Below are positions 11,766-21,425 of a stretch of DNA of 64,000 nt, one piece after another. A model generated the notes under the pieces. The model was not told the origin of the DNA, did not search any database, and saw only the letters and a list, made by a program, of their open reading frames with translations. Position numbers and translations under genes: made by a program. Every line of letters begins with the position of its first letter. Position 1 is the first letter of the stretch. Source of the stretch: Dermatemys mawii (Eukaryota > Chordata > Testudines > Dermatemydidae); contig ML677373.1 of the NCBI GenBank assembly GCA_007922305.1, positions 13,404,607-13,468,606 on the forward strand. Reading direction: 5' to 3'.

Positions 11766-11966
11766 CTAAAATAAAAAGATACATTTAACAGTGGTTCCCT
11801 TGTAAAGAGCAGACATGCCTATGATTCCCCCGCATTCCCTGTTTGCCTGTCCCGCAGAGAGCACAGATACAGCAATGGAGCCCCTGCCATGGTGAGTGCA
11901 CTCCAGAGGCAAGGGAAATGATTGTTTCCCTGCCCCAGAAAAGCTGTGCCGGGGGAGGGGGTGGGG

Positions 11967-12100
11967 AGTGCCGGTAAGTTGCAGGAGCCCCACTCTGAGC
12001 AGCAGGCAGGGGGAAGGATTTCTTCCCTGCCCTGGAAAGACGGGGGGGCGGGGGGGTTGGAGTGCCGGGAAGTGGCAGGAGCCCTACTCTGAACACTGTT
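11967..12100. repeat. Internal direct repeat of the Harbinger element
   Basis: Two imperfect copies about 93 bp apart share gagtgccggkaagtkgcaggagcccyactctga. They lie in the inferred intron of the Myb-like gene. Confidence 0.55.
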
Positions 12101-12431
12101 CCAACATTCTCCGTAGGTGTTTGTCCTGGAAGATATCTCATTGCTTCGAGTCACTGAGGAACAAAGGGAAGGGATTTTAATGAAATGCGGCTTCCACCCA
12201 GGGCCATATGCAGCTTGCCTATGTGCAGCAATGCTCCCCCCACCCATTGTAGCACAGTGGCAGGGACTAGTGACCGTGACCGGGACAGGGGCCATGCTGG
12301 CTGTCTCGGGAAACCTGCGCAGGTGCATTGCAAGCGCTCTTATTGAGACCTTTGAAGAGATTACTGATGATGACTACCGCGAAGTGATAGACTACATCAA
12401 TGCACTATTCCACATGTAGGCAAGCATGCAA

Positions 12432-12765
12432 GCATCCCCTTCCACCCCAAGCTGCCTGCCTTCCCCATAGAAAAGCAGCTTTACCTCTGCAATCCGCTGC
12501 TGAGCTGGCCCCTGCAACCGCCGGACGCTGTGGCTGGCCGCCCTCCTCCTGGCTGCATGCCACCCTCCTGGCTTGAGAAGAGCTCCAGGTGGAATGCCCC
12601 CTGCATCCCTTTCCACCCCAAGCTGCCAGCCTTCCCCATAGAAAAGCAGCTTTACCTCCGCAACCCGCTGCTGAGCTGGCCCCTGCAACCGCTGGACGCT
12701 GTGGCTGGCTGCCCTCCTGGGTTGAGAAGAGCTCCTGGCTGCATGCGTCCAGGGACTCCTCCATG
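12432..12765. repeat. 171-bp imperfect tandem duplication in the Myb-like gene
   Basis: Unit 1 (from 12432) and unit 2 (from 12603) both contain ttccaccccaagctgcc, aaaagcagctttacctc and gctgagctggcccctgcaacc. The 171-bp period is 57 codons, so the reading frame survives. Each unit carries the same candidate splice donor, at 12656 and 12485. Confidence 0.8.
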
Positions 12766-13184
12766 CCCTGAGTCGCTGCTGCCGCCGCCGCCTCCTCCTC
12801 CTCCTCTTCTTCATCCTCCTGCTCTTCATCCTCCTCCTCACAGCCCCCTTCATTGGTGGGCTGGGAAGTGTCCATGGTGGTCGATGGGGTAACCATAGGA
12901 TCACCACCAAGTATCACGTGCAGCTCCTTATAAAATCTGCAAGTCACCGGGGCTGCCCCGGAGCGGCCGTTTGCCTCGCGGGCTTTGCGATACGCATTCC
13001 TAAGCTCCTTTACCTTAACACGGCACTGCAGAGTGTCCTGCTCATGGCCTCTTTCTGCCAAGGTATCAAAATTCCTGCGGCTAGACCGCAGCTGAGACTG
13101 AACAGCCTCTTCCCCCCAACAGCTGATGAGGTCCAGCACCTCTCTATTGCTCCATGTTGGGGATCGCCTATTGCGAGGAGGCAT
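12656..13184 (-). CDS. Harbinger Myb/SANT-like DNA-binding protein, exon 1
   Basis: This is the first exon of the element's second gene, starting at the ATG at 13184-13182 (MPPRNRRSPTW). Residues ~9-95 form a Myb/SANT (trihelix-type) domain: TWSNREVLDLISCWGEE, then RRNFDTLAERG, then CRVKVKELRNAYRKARE and CRFYKELHVILG. This is the class of protein that in Harbingers binds transposon ends and carries the transposase into the nucleus. A glutamate-rich stretch and alanine run follow, encoded by a gag/gcc microsatellite at 12778-12840. The donor at 12656 (ggag, then gtaaag) leaves one base of a split codon, which joins in phase to the acceptor before 11765. A spliced product would have 365 residues. 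Confidence 0.75.
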
Positions 13185-13491
13185 GGCACGTGGAATCATG
13201 ATGATCAATCAGAATGATCACCTGCAAGGATTCCCTGAGACCATGCCACGCAATCAGTCAGATCAATGAGAATGATCACCTGCAAGGGTTCCCTGAGAGC
13301 ACGCCACGCTTGGCTGGAGCAAACAGGAAGGGGATTTTCAAATTTCCCTGGAACTTTAAAGGGTGGGTCTGACATGTGGTCACCTGAGGACAGGACAAAA
13401 GAGTTTGCAAGTGATGACCAGAGTGGCTCGAACGGGAATTATGGGACAGGCTGGAGGCCAATTAATGCGCAGTGGGTGTCCACATTCTTGC

Positions 13492-13647
13492 TGTAGCGCT
13501 ACAGCAGCTGCGCTACAGCCCTTATTCCCCATGCGGAGGTGGATTAACAATAGCACTATAACTCGGCGGTTATAGCGCTCTACGTGACTTGCCAGTGTGG
13601 ACAGGGAGGAGGTTATAGCGCTCGTGGGGGCTTTATAGCGCTATAAA
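13492..13647. repeat. Right subterminal TAGCGCTA motif cluster
   Basis: Copies lie at 13492-13503 (tgtagcgctaca), 13571-13579, 13614-13622 and 13632-13647. The last is the perfect 16-bp palindrome tttatagcgctataaa. They mirror the motifs inside the left end. Confidence 0.5.
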
Positions 13648-13667
13648 GTGCCAGTGTAACCAAGCCC

Positions 13668-13670
13668 TTA
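13668..13670. repeat. TTA target-site duplication, right
   Basis: This is the right partner of the TTA at 9382-9384, and the only direct 3-bp duplicate consistent with the terminal repeats. Confidence 0.85.
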
Positions 13671-14604
13671 GCAAGAGAGATGAGGTGACAATTAGTTTTG
13701 TTGCAGCCTTGGTCTCCCTGTCTGTCTGCTAGCAGCCTCAAACTGTTCTGTTCTACAGAGGTTCTTACATTGTGATCATCAATGGAGCATCTGAGTGCCT
13801 TCCAGCACTCTGTTCAGCAATGTGACTAACATCTGTGATATGGTTTGTTTTCTCACCCTCTCCCAGCAAGTAGTATAGGCATACCCAAAGTTGCCTAGTG
13901 AGCCATTTTACAATAATACTTGGTCCAGCGCTGTGGATTAAGGATGGAGGAAACGCTATTTCTCTTGGTGTTAATAGTTTTAGCTCAGAGCTTTTAATGC
14001 CACAGTAACAGTTTTTAACTTGAGTTGACTAGTGTAAAGTCCTGAAACCATTCAAAGGTCACTGTGGCTAGTCACAGTTCCTCCAGCTGTTACAAGCAGT
14101 TTTGTAACTGCAGCAATTCCTCAGGAATAGGTCGTTTCCCATTAGCATATCAGAGTATAGTTTAGACAGTGAATAGTTAACTAACAAAGTCAGGGTCGTT
14201 ACATAAGCTGCAGTCTCTCTTGAAATGCCAGGTGTCACTTTCAGGACCCAGTGATGTTCTCAGTCATCTTCTCTGTGTTTTCCTTATCGGTTTTAACCAG
14301 AACAGATTCTCATTTTTATGAACCCGTGTGTGACTGAGAAATGTAAGTGGAGCTTGGCTTGTGCACAATACCAGTTGAGATTATGAACCTGATCATATTA
14401 CATTGTATTTGTACATTCTTATTGTCACAGATTTCACGTATATGAGAGTTGGGTGGGTGGATTTTAAAACAATGAAAAAGTATATTGGAAATCTTTGTAC
14501 ATCTTTTGAGATATTAAAATGTTATTTCAAGGCTTTAACCTTTTCTTTTAGCTTTCTCTCTCAGAAAGACATGAGGGGCATTATTGGTAACACCCTCAGG
14601 CCTC
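13671..14604. other. intergenic, no gene seen
   Basis: This is AT-leaning sequence without coding potential or a recognisable repeat boundary. Confidence 0.35.
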
Positions 14605-14790
14605 TGGTGAGAATGAGTCCCTATTGTGCTAGGTACTGTACAAATACATAGCAAGATGTAGTCCCTGCCCTAAATAATTTACAAAGCTAAATAGATCAGA
14701 CACACCAAGGACCAGAGAAGGAAGTATTAGCTTCATTTTACAGGTGGGAAACTGGGGCCGAGAGAGAGATTAAAGATGACATTTTCAAAA
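14605..14790 (-). repeat. MIR-type SINE relic, antisense
   Basis: The order ccctattgtgctaggtactgtacaaatac, then cattttacaggtgggaaactgggg, is the antisense MIR arrangement. The same arrangement is seen at 22670-23130. Confidence 0.65.
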
Positions 14791-15297
14791 CAGCTCAGCT
14801 CCCACTTAGGCACCAACCTGAATAGCCAGATTTTTCGAAGAGCTCAGAGGGTGTGGTGCATGTTGGCATGCTGAGCTCTTTGGAAAAGGTGGCCTTGCAT
14901 GGTTTGCCCACGTGCTCACACAGCAAGCCGAGGGCAGAACCAGCACCTGACCCCAGAACTCATTAGTTCCAGGCCAATACCTCAAGTGGAAAAACTAGGA
15001 TTCCTTTGTAGGCTCAAGCCCAGGCTGGGAACCAGCAGTGCTTAAATTCTACACCCTACTGGCCCAGGGGTTCACTGCAATCTGATCCAGAGAGGGCAGC
15101 CCTACCTCTGTTCCTGTTGGCATCAGCACCACTCTGAGTTAGGCCGTCTGGAAAGTGGTCACCTGGGGCCAGCCCTGTGAGGTGATGACACCAACAGATG
15201 TAGCAGGTGCTCGCAGCCTCTGGCCCACAGCCTTTCTGTGCCTCACTGTGCTGCCTCTAGTGTGCAGAATAACAGTGCGGTGAGGGTGCTGTAAAGG

Positions 15298-15412
15298 CTG
15301 GCAAAGCCCCCTCCCCTCTTCCACACCCAGGAGCAGGATGTAGGTTATAGCCTGGCAAAGCCCCCTCCCCTCTTCCACACCCAGGGGCAGGATGTAGGTT
15401 ATAGCCTAGTAA
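15298..15412. repeat. 54-bp tandem repeat, two copies plus a partial third
   Basis: Units start at 15298 and 15352 with ctggcaaagccccctcccc and are almost identical (caggagcagg versus caggggcagg). A third, truncated start (ctagtaaagccc) lies at 15406. The array sits about 200-300 bp upstream of the CpG island. Confidence 0.85.
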
Positions 15413-15959
15413 AGCCCTTTTAAACCAGACCATTGGGGTGATGCAAACCCTGAGCCCTGGGAAAGGGACCCCTCAGCCCCCCACCCCAGTGGGGTTTTTC
15501 CTTCCTTTGCAAGATTCCAACCCCTCCCGCCCCCGAGGTCTTTTTAAAATATTCTCTAAGTTAAGCATCTTATGGCCCCCTAACCATTAATATTGGGCCC
15601 GAGCGACAGATGGAGGCTCCTAGAGCTTCACTGCCTATTATCCCTCCCGAGGCTGCTCCAAGCCCCGCCCCCCACCCCGGGTTAGGGAAAGGAGAAGGGG
15701 GGGGGCTCCCTTAAAGGGCCAGGCTCCTGCCCTGTGGGACTCCACTGAGGTGCCGGGATGGAGTTTGGTCCAAAGTTGGGGGGGCACTGGGGGTAGGGGA
15801 CAGTAAGTGAAGACAGAGAGAGTGGGGGTGAACAGGGGGAATTGGAGCGCGGGAAGAGAGAGGCACGAGCGCCCCGGGTCGGGGGGGGGAGGAAGGGAGG
15901 GGGTGGACCGCTCCTCACAGCCCCAACCCCAACCCCCACCCCCGCCGCCTCGGGCTGGG

Positions 15960-16169
15960 ATGTTCCACTCCGCCCCCCCGACGGCGCTGGTCTCGTGGCT
16001 GGCGCGGGACAGGAGCGCGCGTGGGGCGGGGGCTGGAGCGGGTTCCGTGCAGGCTGAGGCGGGCAGCGCCCAGCGGAGCCGCCCGGCCGAGGCAGGATCT
16101 GCCCCGTCCGTCATCCCGCCCCGTCCCCCCCTTTCCCCGGCTGGGGCTCTCCCCCCACCTCCGCCATGA
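15960..16169 (+). other. Candidate upstream ORF 1 in the GRIN2C leader
   Basis: An ATG at 15960 opens 69 codons and stops at TGA 16167-16169. It overlaps the next ATG in the four bases ATGA. It is part of the mRNA only if transcription starts upstream of 15960. Confidence 0.3.
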
Positions 16170-16417
16170 GGCGCCCTCCGGCCCCCGCTGCTCCGCCGGG
16201 GGGAGCCGGCAGCCCCAGCGAGCCCTCGCCGCCAGCCCGCTCCGCCTGAGCCCCCGCTGGGGAGGAGGGACGGCGAGCCCGGCGCTTGCTCCCCGCCCAG
16301 GAGGAGACGAGCTGGAAGCTCGCAGCCCGAGCACCGGGGACACAGAGCCCGGGACCCTGGAGCGCCCAGACCTGCCTTGACCAGCCGGGGCTGCAGGCTG
16401 CCCGCAGGTTCCCTCTA
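16100..16417 (+). other. GRIN2C: Probable 5'-UTR exon 1 of GRIN2C
   Basis: The exon ends in ccctcta followed by the strong donor gtaagtaccc. The next compatible acceptor in front of a GRIN2C coding exon is at 29541, giving a 13.1-kb first intron. Mammalian GRIN2 genes also start with non-coding leader exons. The left limit given is arbitrary. No in-frame start for GluN2C is present, so the exon is leader only. Confidence 0.5.
16166..16249 (+). other. Candidate upstream ORF 2 in the GRIN2C leader
   Basis: The ATG at 16166 has a strong context (ccgccATGa, purine at -3) and opens 27 Pro/Ala-rich codons ending at TGA 16247-16249, all inside exon 1. No other ATG follows in exon 1 or before the real start in exon 2. 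It could lower initiation at the GluN2C start. Confidence 0.45.
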
Positions 16418-16454
16418 GTAAGTACCCGCGATGCCGCGTCTCTTGCCTCGACTC

Positions 16455-16487
16455 GGGGCGGGGCGGGGCGGGGCTGGGCTGGGCGGG
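16455..16487 (+). promoter_or_regulatory. Tandem GC boxes / G-quadruplex-type run
   Basis: Repeated ggggc units (three ggggcggggc-type steps, then gggctgggctgggcggg) start 38 bases after the exon-1 donor. They give overlapping Sp1-type GC boxes and enough G-runs for a quadruplex in the nascent RNA or non-template strand. Confidence 0.5.
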
Positions 16488-16800
16488 CGATCTCCCGTCT
16501 GGGGCTCCAGCCCTGCACCGGGGGCTGACACCTGAGGACGCAACTTTTGTCTGCGGAACTTAACCTGCAGGGCGGGTGGTCCCTCTCCGGCGATTTCCCT
16601 TCGCCTTTTCTCTCCAGCCTCCCCCACCCCTGGCACTGTGTGGCTCCGATCCCCTTCGCCCGGCACTGGGCTCTCTTCCCCTCCTCGGCTGAATCCCTCG
16701 CACCATGTTGAATGCGTTTGCAAGAAGGGATTAAGTGGCAGAAAATGAGGTTTCAATGCGTCCTTTACGAAGGAAGCCCGCTGTCAGTATCCGCGTCCCC

Positions 16801-18117
16801 ATCTAGCACCTTGCGTAACATAGCAGGAGGCAGGACACTTTGCATTTATTTTTGGTTAATCCACATTTGACCTTTTTAAGCTGCATGTTTCCGTGGGTAG
16901 CTGAGTCCGAGCCATGCGAAGGAGGCAGGGCTGAGGCTCCAAACCTCGGGGAGAAACATTTCCACGTTGCCCCTGCGCTCTTGGCCTTTTCCTGGCAGTG
17001 ATTATTGCTCGGTGTTCTGATGGTGATCGATACGCTTCCCGTCTCCAACTGTTGCTGCGGGAGGAGCTAGGCAAGGAAGGGGAAAAAGGTTGAAAGGAGA
17101 CACAGCTTGACCTAGAGGAATCTATGAATTGCAACTCATTTCCCATCTGGAGTCCCAAGAGAGGGGAAAGGGGTGGGGGGCTGGAAGAAAATGGCAAAGA
17201 AAGTAAGGGGGAAATGATGAGGGGGAGGGGAAGAGGGAAATTGGAATATCTTCCTTTTGGGAAGCCTTGCAGTCCATTGCAGCTTTTCCCTCTTTTTGGC
17301 TGTCTAGACTCCCACCATTTGCTCTGCTTGATAGATCCCTCTTACTCATCCATGCAATGACAAGCGTATAGTAATAGTCTTCCCTTTCTCCTGGCTTTCC
17401 CCTTCTCTTCCTTCCCCAGTCATGCTTCTGTTCAGTATTTCTCACCTGAGGGATGCTTTGATTTCATTACTTTAAATATATCAACAACTCTGTTTTCTCT
17501 CCCTCTCTCCCCCTGCCCCCAGCACTGCACATTTTTCACTTGCCTTCTCGGGTTTGGAGGTTTCTCTAGTTAAGATTGTTTTAAGCAGCAGGACCCTTTT
17601 TTAGTTAATCCCTCAAGTCAAAATGTCTGCAAGAGCTTTTCTCCATGTCAGACCCCAACATTCAGCCTTTGGAGGGAACAGCAGAGAGGCTTAAAATACA
17701 AGTAATATTCACCCATTACATCAGCTAAAATAAACAAACCTGTCTGGCTTTAGGATGTGGAAGTGTAAGAAAAACTCAATAGGTTGTTGCTTTTAAACTG
17801 ACGTTTTGCAGGTACTTGGTCTATAACATGAAATGAAGGTGTTTTTTGTTTTTGTTTTCTGTTAGTTTAAATGCAAACACCAAAGCATTAAAATGTTTTA
17901 TTTGCTACCCTTCCCCCATTCATCTTTTTCCATATATGTTCTACGCTACATCCACACTACATTCTAACAGGATGGTAAATACAAGTTTTCATGGCAGACC
18001 CTAAGGAAATAACCATTGCGGACTTTAAGCTCAATAATGTGATCATCAAACAACTGTTTTCATGAGTGGGTTGGAAAAATGTTTGGAGCCATATTGTTTC
18101 TTAAGGCAGAGCTGATG
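16801..18117. other. GRIN2C intron 1, first part, no gene seen
   Basis: Purine-rich and pyrimidine-rich tracts (about 17160-17420) and AT-rich sequence are present. No exon, RNA gene or clear transposon is visible. Confidence 0.35.
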
Positions 18118-18205
18118 AGAGATAATGCGACACCTTTTATTGGAGCAACAGATAATGCAGAATACACTGAACAAGCTTTCGGATCTCCGAAGGCACCATC
18201 CGTAC
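18118..18205. mobile_element. Half copy of the 5917-6065 MITE family
   Basis: The shared order gcgacaccttttattggagcaac ... acaagctttcggatctccgaaggcacc matches one arm and the internal hairpin of that family. Confidence 0.4.
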
Positions 18206-18224
18206 TTTAAGCAGGACCCAGAGC

Positions 18225-18425
18225 TCGTGTGTTCGTGATACTTGGTATTTATATAGTGGTCTTCATCTTCAAAGTGCATTAAGCTCAGTTTTTCTCCCAT
18301 TGCAATCAGTGGCAAATCTCTTGTTGGCTTCATGGGAATGGACTCAGGCCTATTATTCCCCCCACACACACTCCCCCAAGTAGAAGGTAGGTGTTACTAT
18401 CCCAGTTTTACGGATGGGGACACTT
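18225..18425 (-). repeat. MIR-type SINE relic, antisense
   Basis: It has tatttatatagtggtcttcatc, then ctatcccagttttacggatgggga, in antisense MIR order. Confidence 0.5.
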
Positions 18426-19159
18426 ATTCTTTGGCCTCCCAGTCTCTACCTTGTCCACAAATGGGCCACATGCTTTGACTTGCTACCCATCACACAGCAG
18501 CAGCCAGCCTCCCTCAGGCTGATAATATGCCTTTTATATAATTTCCCTGAATAAGTACTTATGCGATGCTTATTTAGAGGCTTTTTAAAATGTGGATTAA
18601 AGGGACTATGGCGTGTGGGAGGGGAAGTGGGGGCAGGGTTAGTATTAACAGAAAATCCACAGCTTGTACCAAACCAAAAACTAGCCAACTGAGCAAAGAT
18701 GACCCTTTTCTTCTCCACCTCTCCTCCCAGTGTAAATAGCCATAAGAATGAGGCACAAGCTGACCCAAGATGGGAAACTATCCTTGTATTCACCACTCTG
18801 TGCTTAGGGATGCAATCAGATCTATCTGGGATGTAAATACCCGAGCTCAGGGTCTTGCCAATGCCAAAGAGCAGCGCCTGACCATTAGCTTTTAATTTCC
18901 TGGGCTTTTCTTAGTTTTGCTGCAGCCCTAGATGTTGCTTTGATGCAGTTTTTTAGTAGTTCAGTTTTGTTTTGCCTGATTTACACACACCCCCGTTTTA
19001 CCATCAGTCTTTCTATTGTGTGCCGTTCCTGATTTCTTTTATTAATTCATTCTCTCCCTTCAACGATATTTCCCCTCACCACATCCTCTCATGCTGGGGT
19101 ACATACCACTAAAACTAAACCAAATGAGATGGGTTTGACCCCTTTCCTGTTTAAAATAA
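18426..19159. other. GRIN2C intron 1, no gene seen
   Basis: No coding or RNA signal and no repeat boundary that I can support. Confidence 0.3.
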
Positions 19160-19510
19160 ACATAATTAGCATTTATTTCACTCCTTATAAGGAGAACCTC
19201 AGAGCACTTTATGATCATAAAGTCTTGCAGCATCCCTTTAAAATAGGTACATGCTGGTATTGATGGGATGAAGAGATCTAGCTCTTCAAGACAGGAACTG
19301 TCACGTATGTGGTGTGTGGATAGAGCCGTGCACCAAGGAGCCCTAATTCTTGATAGGGGCCTCTTGATAATAGTGAATAATAATAGATCGAAGTATTACT
19401 ATATCTATTTTACAGATCAGGAAACTGAGACAGAGGCTAAGATCACACAGTAAGTCAGTGACAGAACCAGGCATAGAGGTTGAGTCCTGATTCCTTCCCT
19501 TTATGCCCCC
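19160..19510 (-). repeat. MIR-type SINE relics, antisense
   Basis: It contains ttttacagatcaggaaactgagacagaggctaag and atcacacagtaagtcagtgacagaaccaggc, the antisense MIR core and tail. The preceding block gcatttatttcactccttataagg belongs to the same class. Confidence 0.65.
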
Positions 19511-19927
19511 TGAGATCACCCAGCGATTTCAGTGATTGATCTGATTTCCTCCTTTTGCTTAAAAAGCGTCTTTCCTGGGATACAATGATGGCATCTGTTA
19601 AGTTTACACAAAGTTAGCTTTGGGTGGGGGCGAGGGGCAGGAGAATGTGTTTGGTGCCCTGGTCAGAAACTTAAGTATCCCCTACTCCACAACTGCCCCT
19701 GCCCCCCCAGGCCCTGCTGTGCCCATCCTGCTGGCCCCTGACGCTCAATCCCACCACTGAAGTCAAAGTAACTTATCGGTGCAGCTACTTTATCACCCAG
19801 AGCAGTGGCAGTTGAGCAACACCAGCCAGTCCCCTGGACCGCTTCTCCCCTCCATCCTCCCAGACTGAATTTGCACCTCCATAATCTGCCCATCCCAGGG
19901 CCAGTGGAGGTGGCACAAGCTTTTGCC

Positions 19928-19951
19928 TTTTTTTTTTTTTTTTTTTTTTTA
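19928..19951. repeat. poly(T) tract
   Basis: An uninterrupted run of T of about 24 bases, probably the remnant tail of an antisense retroposon or a simple repeat. Confidence 0.8.
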
Positions 19952-21321
19952 ATGAATACATCCTCAGAGATTTGAACTAAGTGAGATTAATTTTGTTGTC
20001 AGTGCCTGTAAGATCTGCAAGGAGAGGCTCCCTGATGAGACAGACTTCGCTCAGTGTCTCTCAGTGTTTGGGCTGGAGGGAAAGCTCCCTTTTGGCTTAC
20101 TTGGGAGACTTGCTGCCTCAGTGCCTAGGGTCTCGATGGCCGTCCCGTGCAGGTTGCGTGCCCAGGGAAACCTCTGGGATGGGGGAATGCCTTCATTCGG
20201 TTAGTCCCCTTTCGCTTGACAGGCACAGCCAACAGCATGTAAGCAGCCTTGTAAATGGACACTTCTCCAAAATAGCAGTATGGCCGTTTCCTTCCTTCGA
20301 AGACGTGTATGTGATCACCAGGGAATTACAGGAGCCATTGGCTGAGAAACTGCACCATAAGCTAAAGAAGCTCCCAGGATAAAGGGATGTTTAGTTGTCG
20401 GTGGAGGTGCTTAGGGACAGTTGTGCTGTTTTCATTTGTTTGCACTAGCAGACCCTTGGAAATAGGGCTCTAGGGAGTTCTGGCAAGTTCAGCAGGGTTA
20501 GCCCAGGTCACAGCTTGGAGGACAGCCCTCCCATGGTGATTCGCTGCGGGATGGTCCTCTCCCATTCCAGCACCTCCTCCAGGCACCTTATCGCCACAGT
20601 TGTCCTGGTGTGTTCAGAGACTCCTGAAGCACCAGTCCCATCATTCTCCGGAACTGCTGTTGGGAAGAAGGTGCTTTGGGGTGACTTCCAAGCATGAGCC
20701 ATTGCATTCGGAGGGGAGAGGCCGAACCAGAGCATGCTGCTCATGCTTTGCAGAACCCAGTGCACACTGCACCGGTTCAGCTGAGCCTACAGGAAGAACC
20801 TTCTCTTCGACATCAAAGTTGGATGGTGCAGCCAGTGGTCCTAAAATGCCAAGGCTGGCAGTGATGTGGTGTTGCAAACTCCAGGTGTTCCAGCCAAAGG
20901 TCAGGAGGGGATCAGCTTCCCAGTGTGAGGAGGCATGTCCCATCCTCCTGTGTCAGAACTGAATCCCAGCTTGGTGCTTGAGGTCCCCTCTTCATAGGAG
21001 ATGTAAGAGGGGGAGGGAGGTTCCGCAGCCGACTGCAATTAAAGATTCCAGAGCACTTGTCTTGTAAGAGTAAGACTCTGGCTATGTTCCAGTGGAAATC
21101 ATTGTATTCTGCTGACCTCAATTTCCCCCTGCAGTCAGAACTGGAGAGGGTATTCTCAGGCAGAGCCTGTCCTTGGCGTTTAAGCAGCGGCCACGTTCCA
21201 ACCGAGCTCTGGATGCATTTCAGTTTATTCCGGTGTTTGTGTCAATCTACCCACCTTTATCATCTCAGTCAGGTGCTAGCTGTGGGGTGGTGGGAACATC
21301 CTGCAAGGTGCTGAGCACTTT
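19952..21321. other. GRIN2C intron 1, no gene seen
   Basis: ORFs of up to 133 codons occur (19981-20382, 20600-20962), but they have no domain motifs and no matching splice frame. No gene is called. Confidence 0.35.
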
Positions 21322-21425
21322 GGACCCAATCCAGCAAAGCACTTTAGGACATTCAGCAGGTGAACGGTCCATTTAAAATCAATACGTAACGCACCTGCGT
21401 AAGTGATTTGCTGGATTGGGATTAG
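21322..21425. mobile_element. Palindromic MITE
   Basis: Inverted ends gacccaatccagcaaagcactt and aagtgatttgctggattgggatt enclose a short spacer. It is one of several short hairpin MITE families in the window. Confidence 0.65.

Larger units (their letters stand above)
9385..13667. mobile_element. Complete PIF/Harbinger DNA transposon with two genes
   Basis: The 4283-bp element is flanked on both sides by TTA (9382-9384 and 13668-13670), the 3-bp target duplication typical of PIF/Harbinger. The terminal repeats share GGC-TGGTTACACT-CA (left AGGCATGGTTACACTTACA, right complement GGGCTTGGTTACACTGGCA). Inside, a DDE transposase gene on the + strand converges with a two-exon Myb/SANT-like gene on the - strand, the two-gene layout of autonomous Harbingers. 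Tatagcgcta motifs are clustered just inside both ends. The transposase triad is intact and no stop interrupts either gene, which suggests a young copy. Whether it is still mobile cannot be told from sequence alone. Confidence 0.92.
15620..16800 (+). promoter_or_regulatory. GRIN2C: CpG island, probable GRIN2C promoter
   Basis: G+C content and CpG density rise sharply here relative to the flanks, with many gcggg/ccgcc blocks and no TATA box placed to fix one start site. It ends in a splice donor at 16417/16418 and is the only such island between the window start and the first GRIN2C coding exon. It is therefore read as the TATA-less promoter and leader of that gene. The transcription start itself cannot be fixed from the sequence. 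Confidence 0.65.

Noticed and set aside
12530..12892. + strand Pro-rich ORF opposite the Myb-like exon
   Set aside because: It is a shadow of the glutamate/alanine-rich coding strand and the gag/gcc microsatellite.
15121..15141. RE1-like atcagcaccact near the promoter
   Set aside because: The second half-site (ctctgag) does not match. Kept as background.
15638..16518. Minus-strand ORFs across the CpG island (up to 158 codons)
   Set aside because: Long ORFs are expected from extreme GC content. They overlap one another and have no domains.
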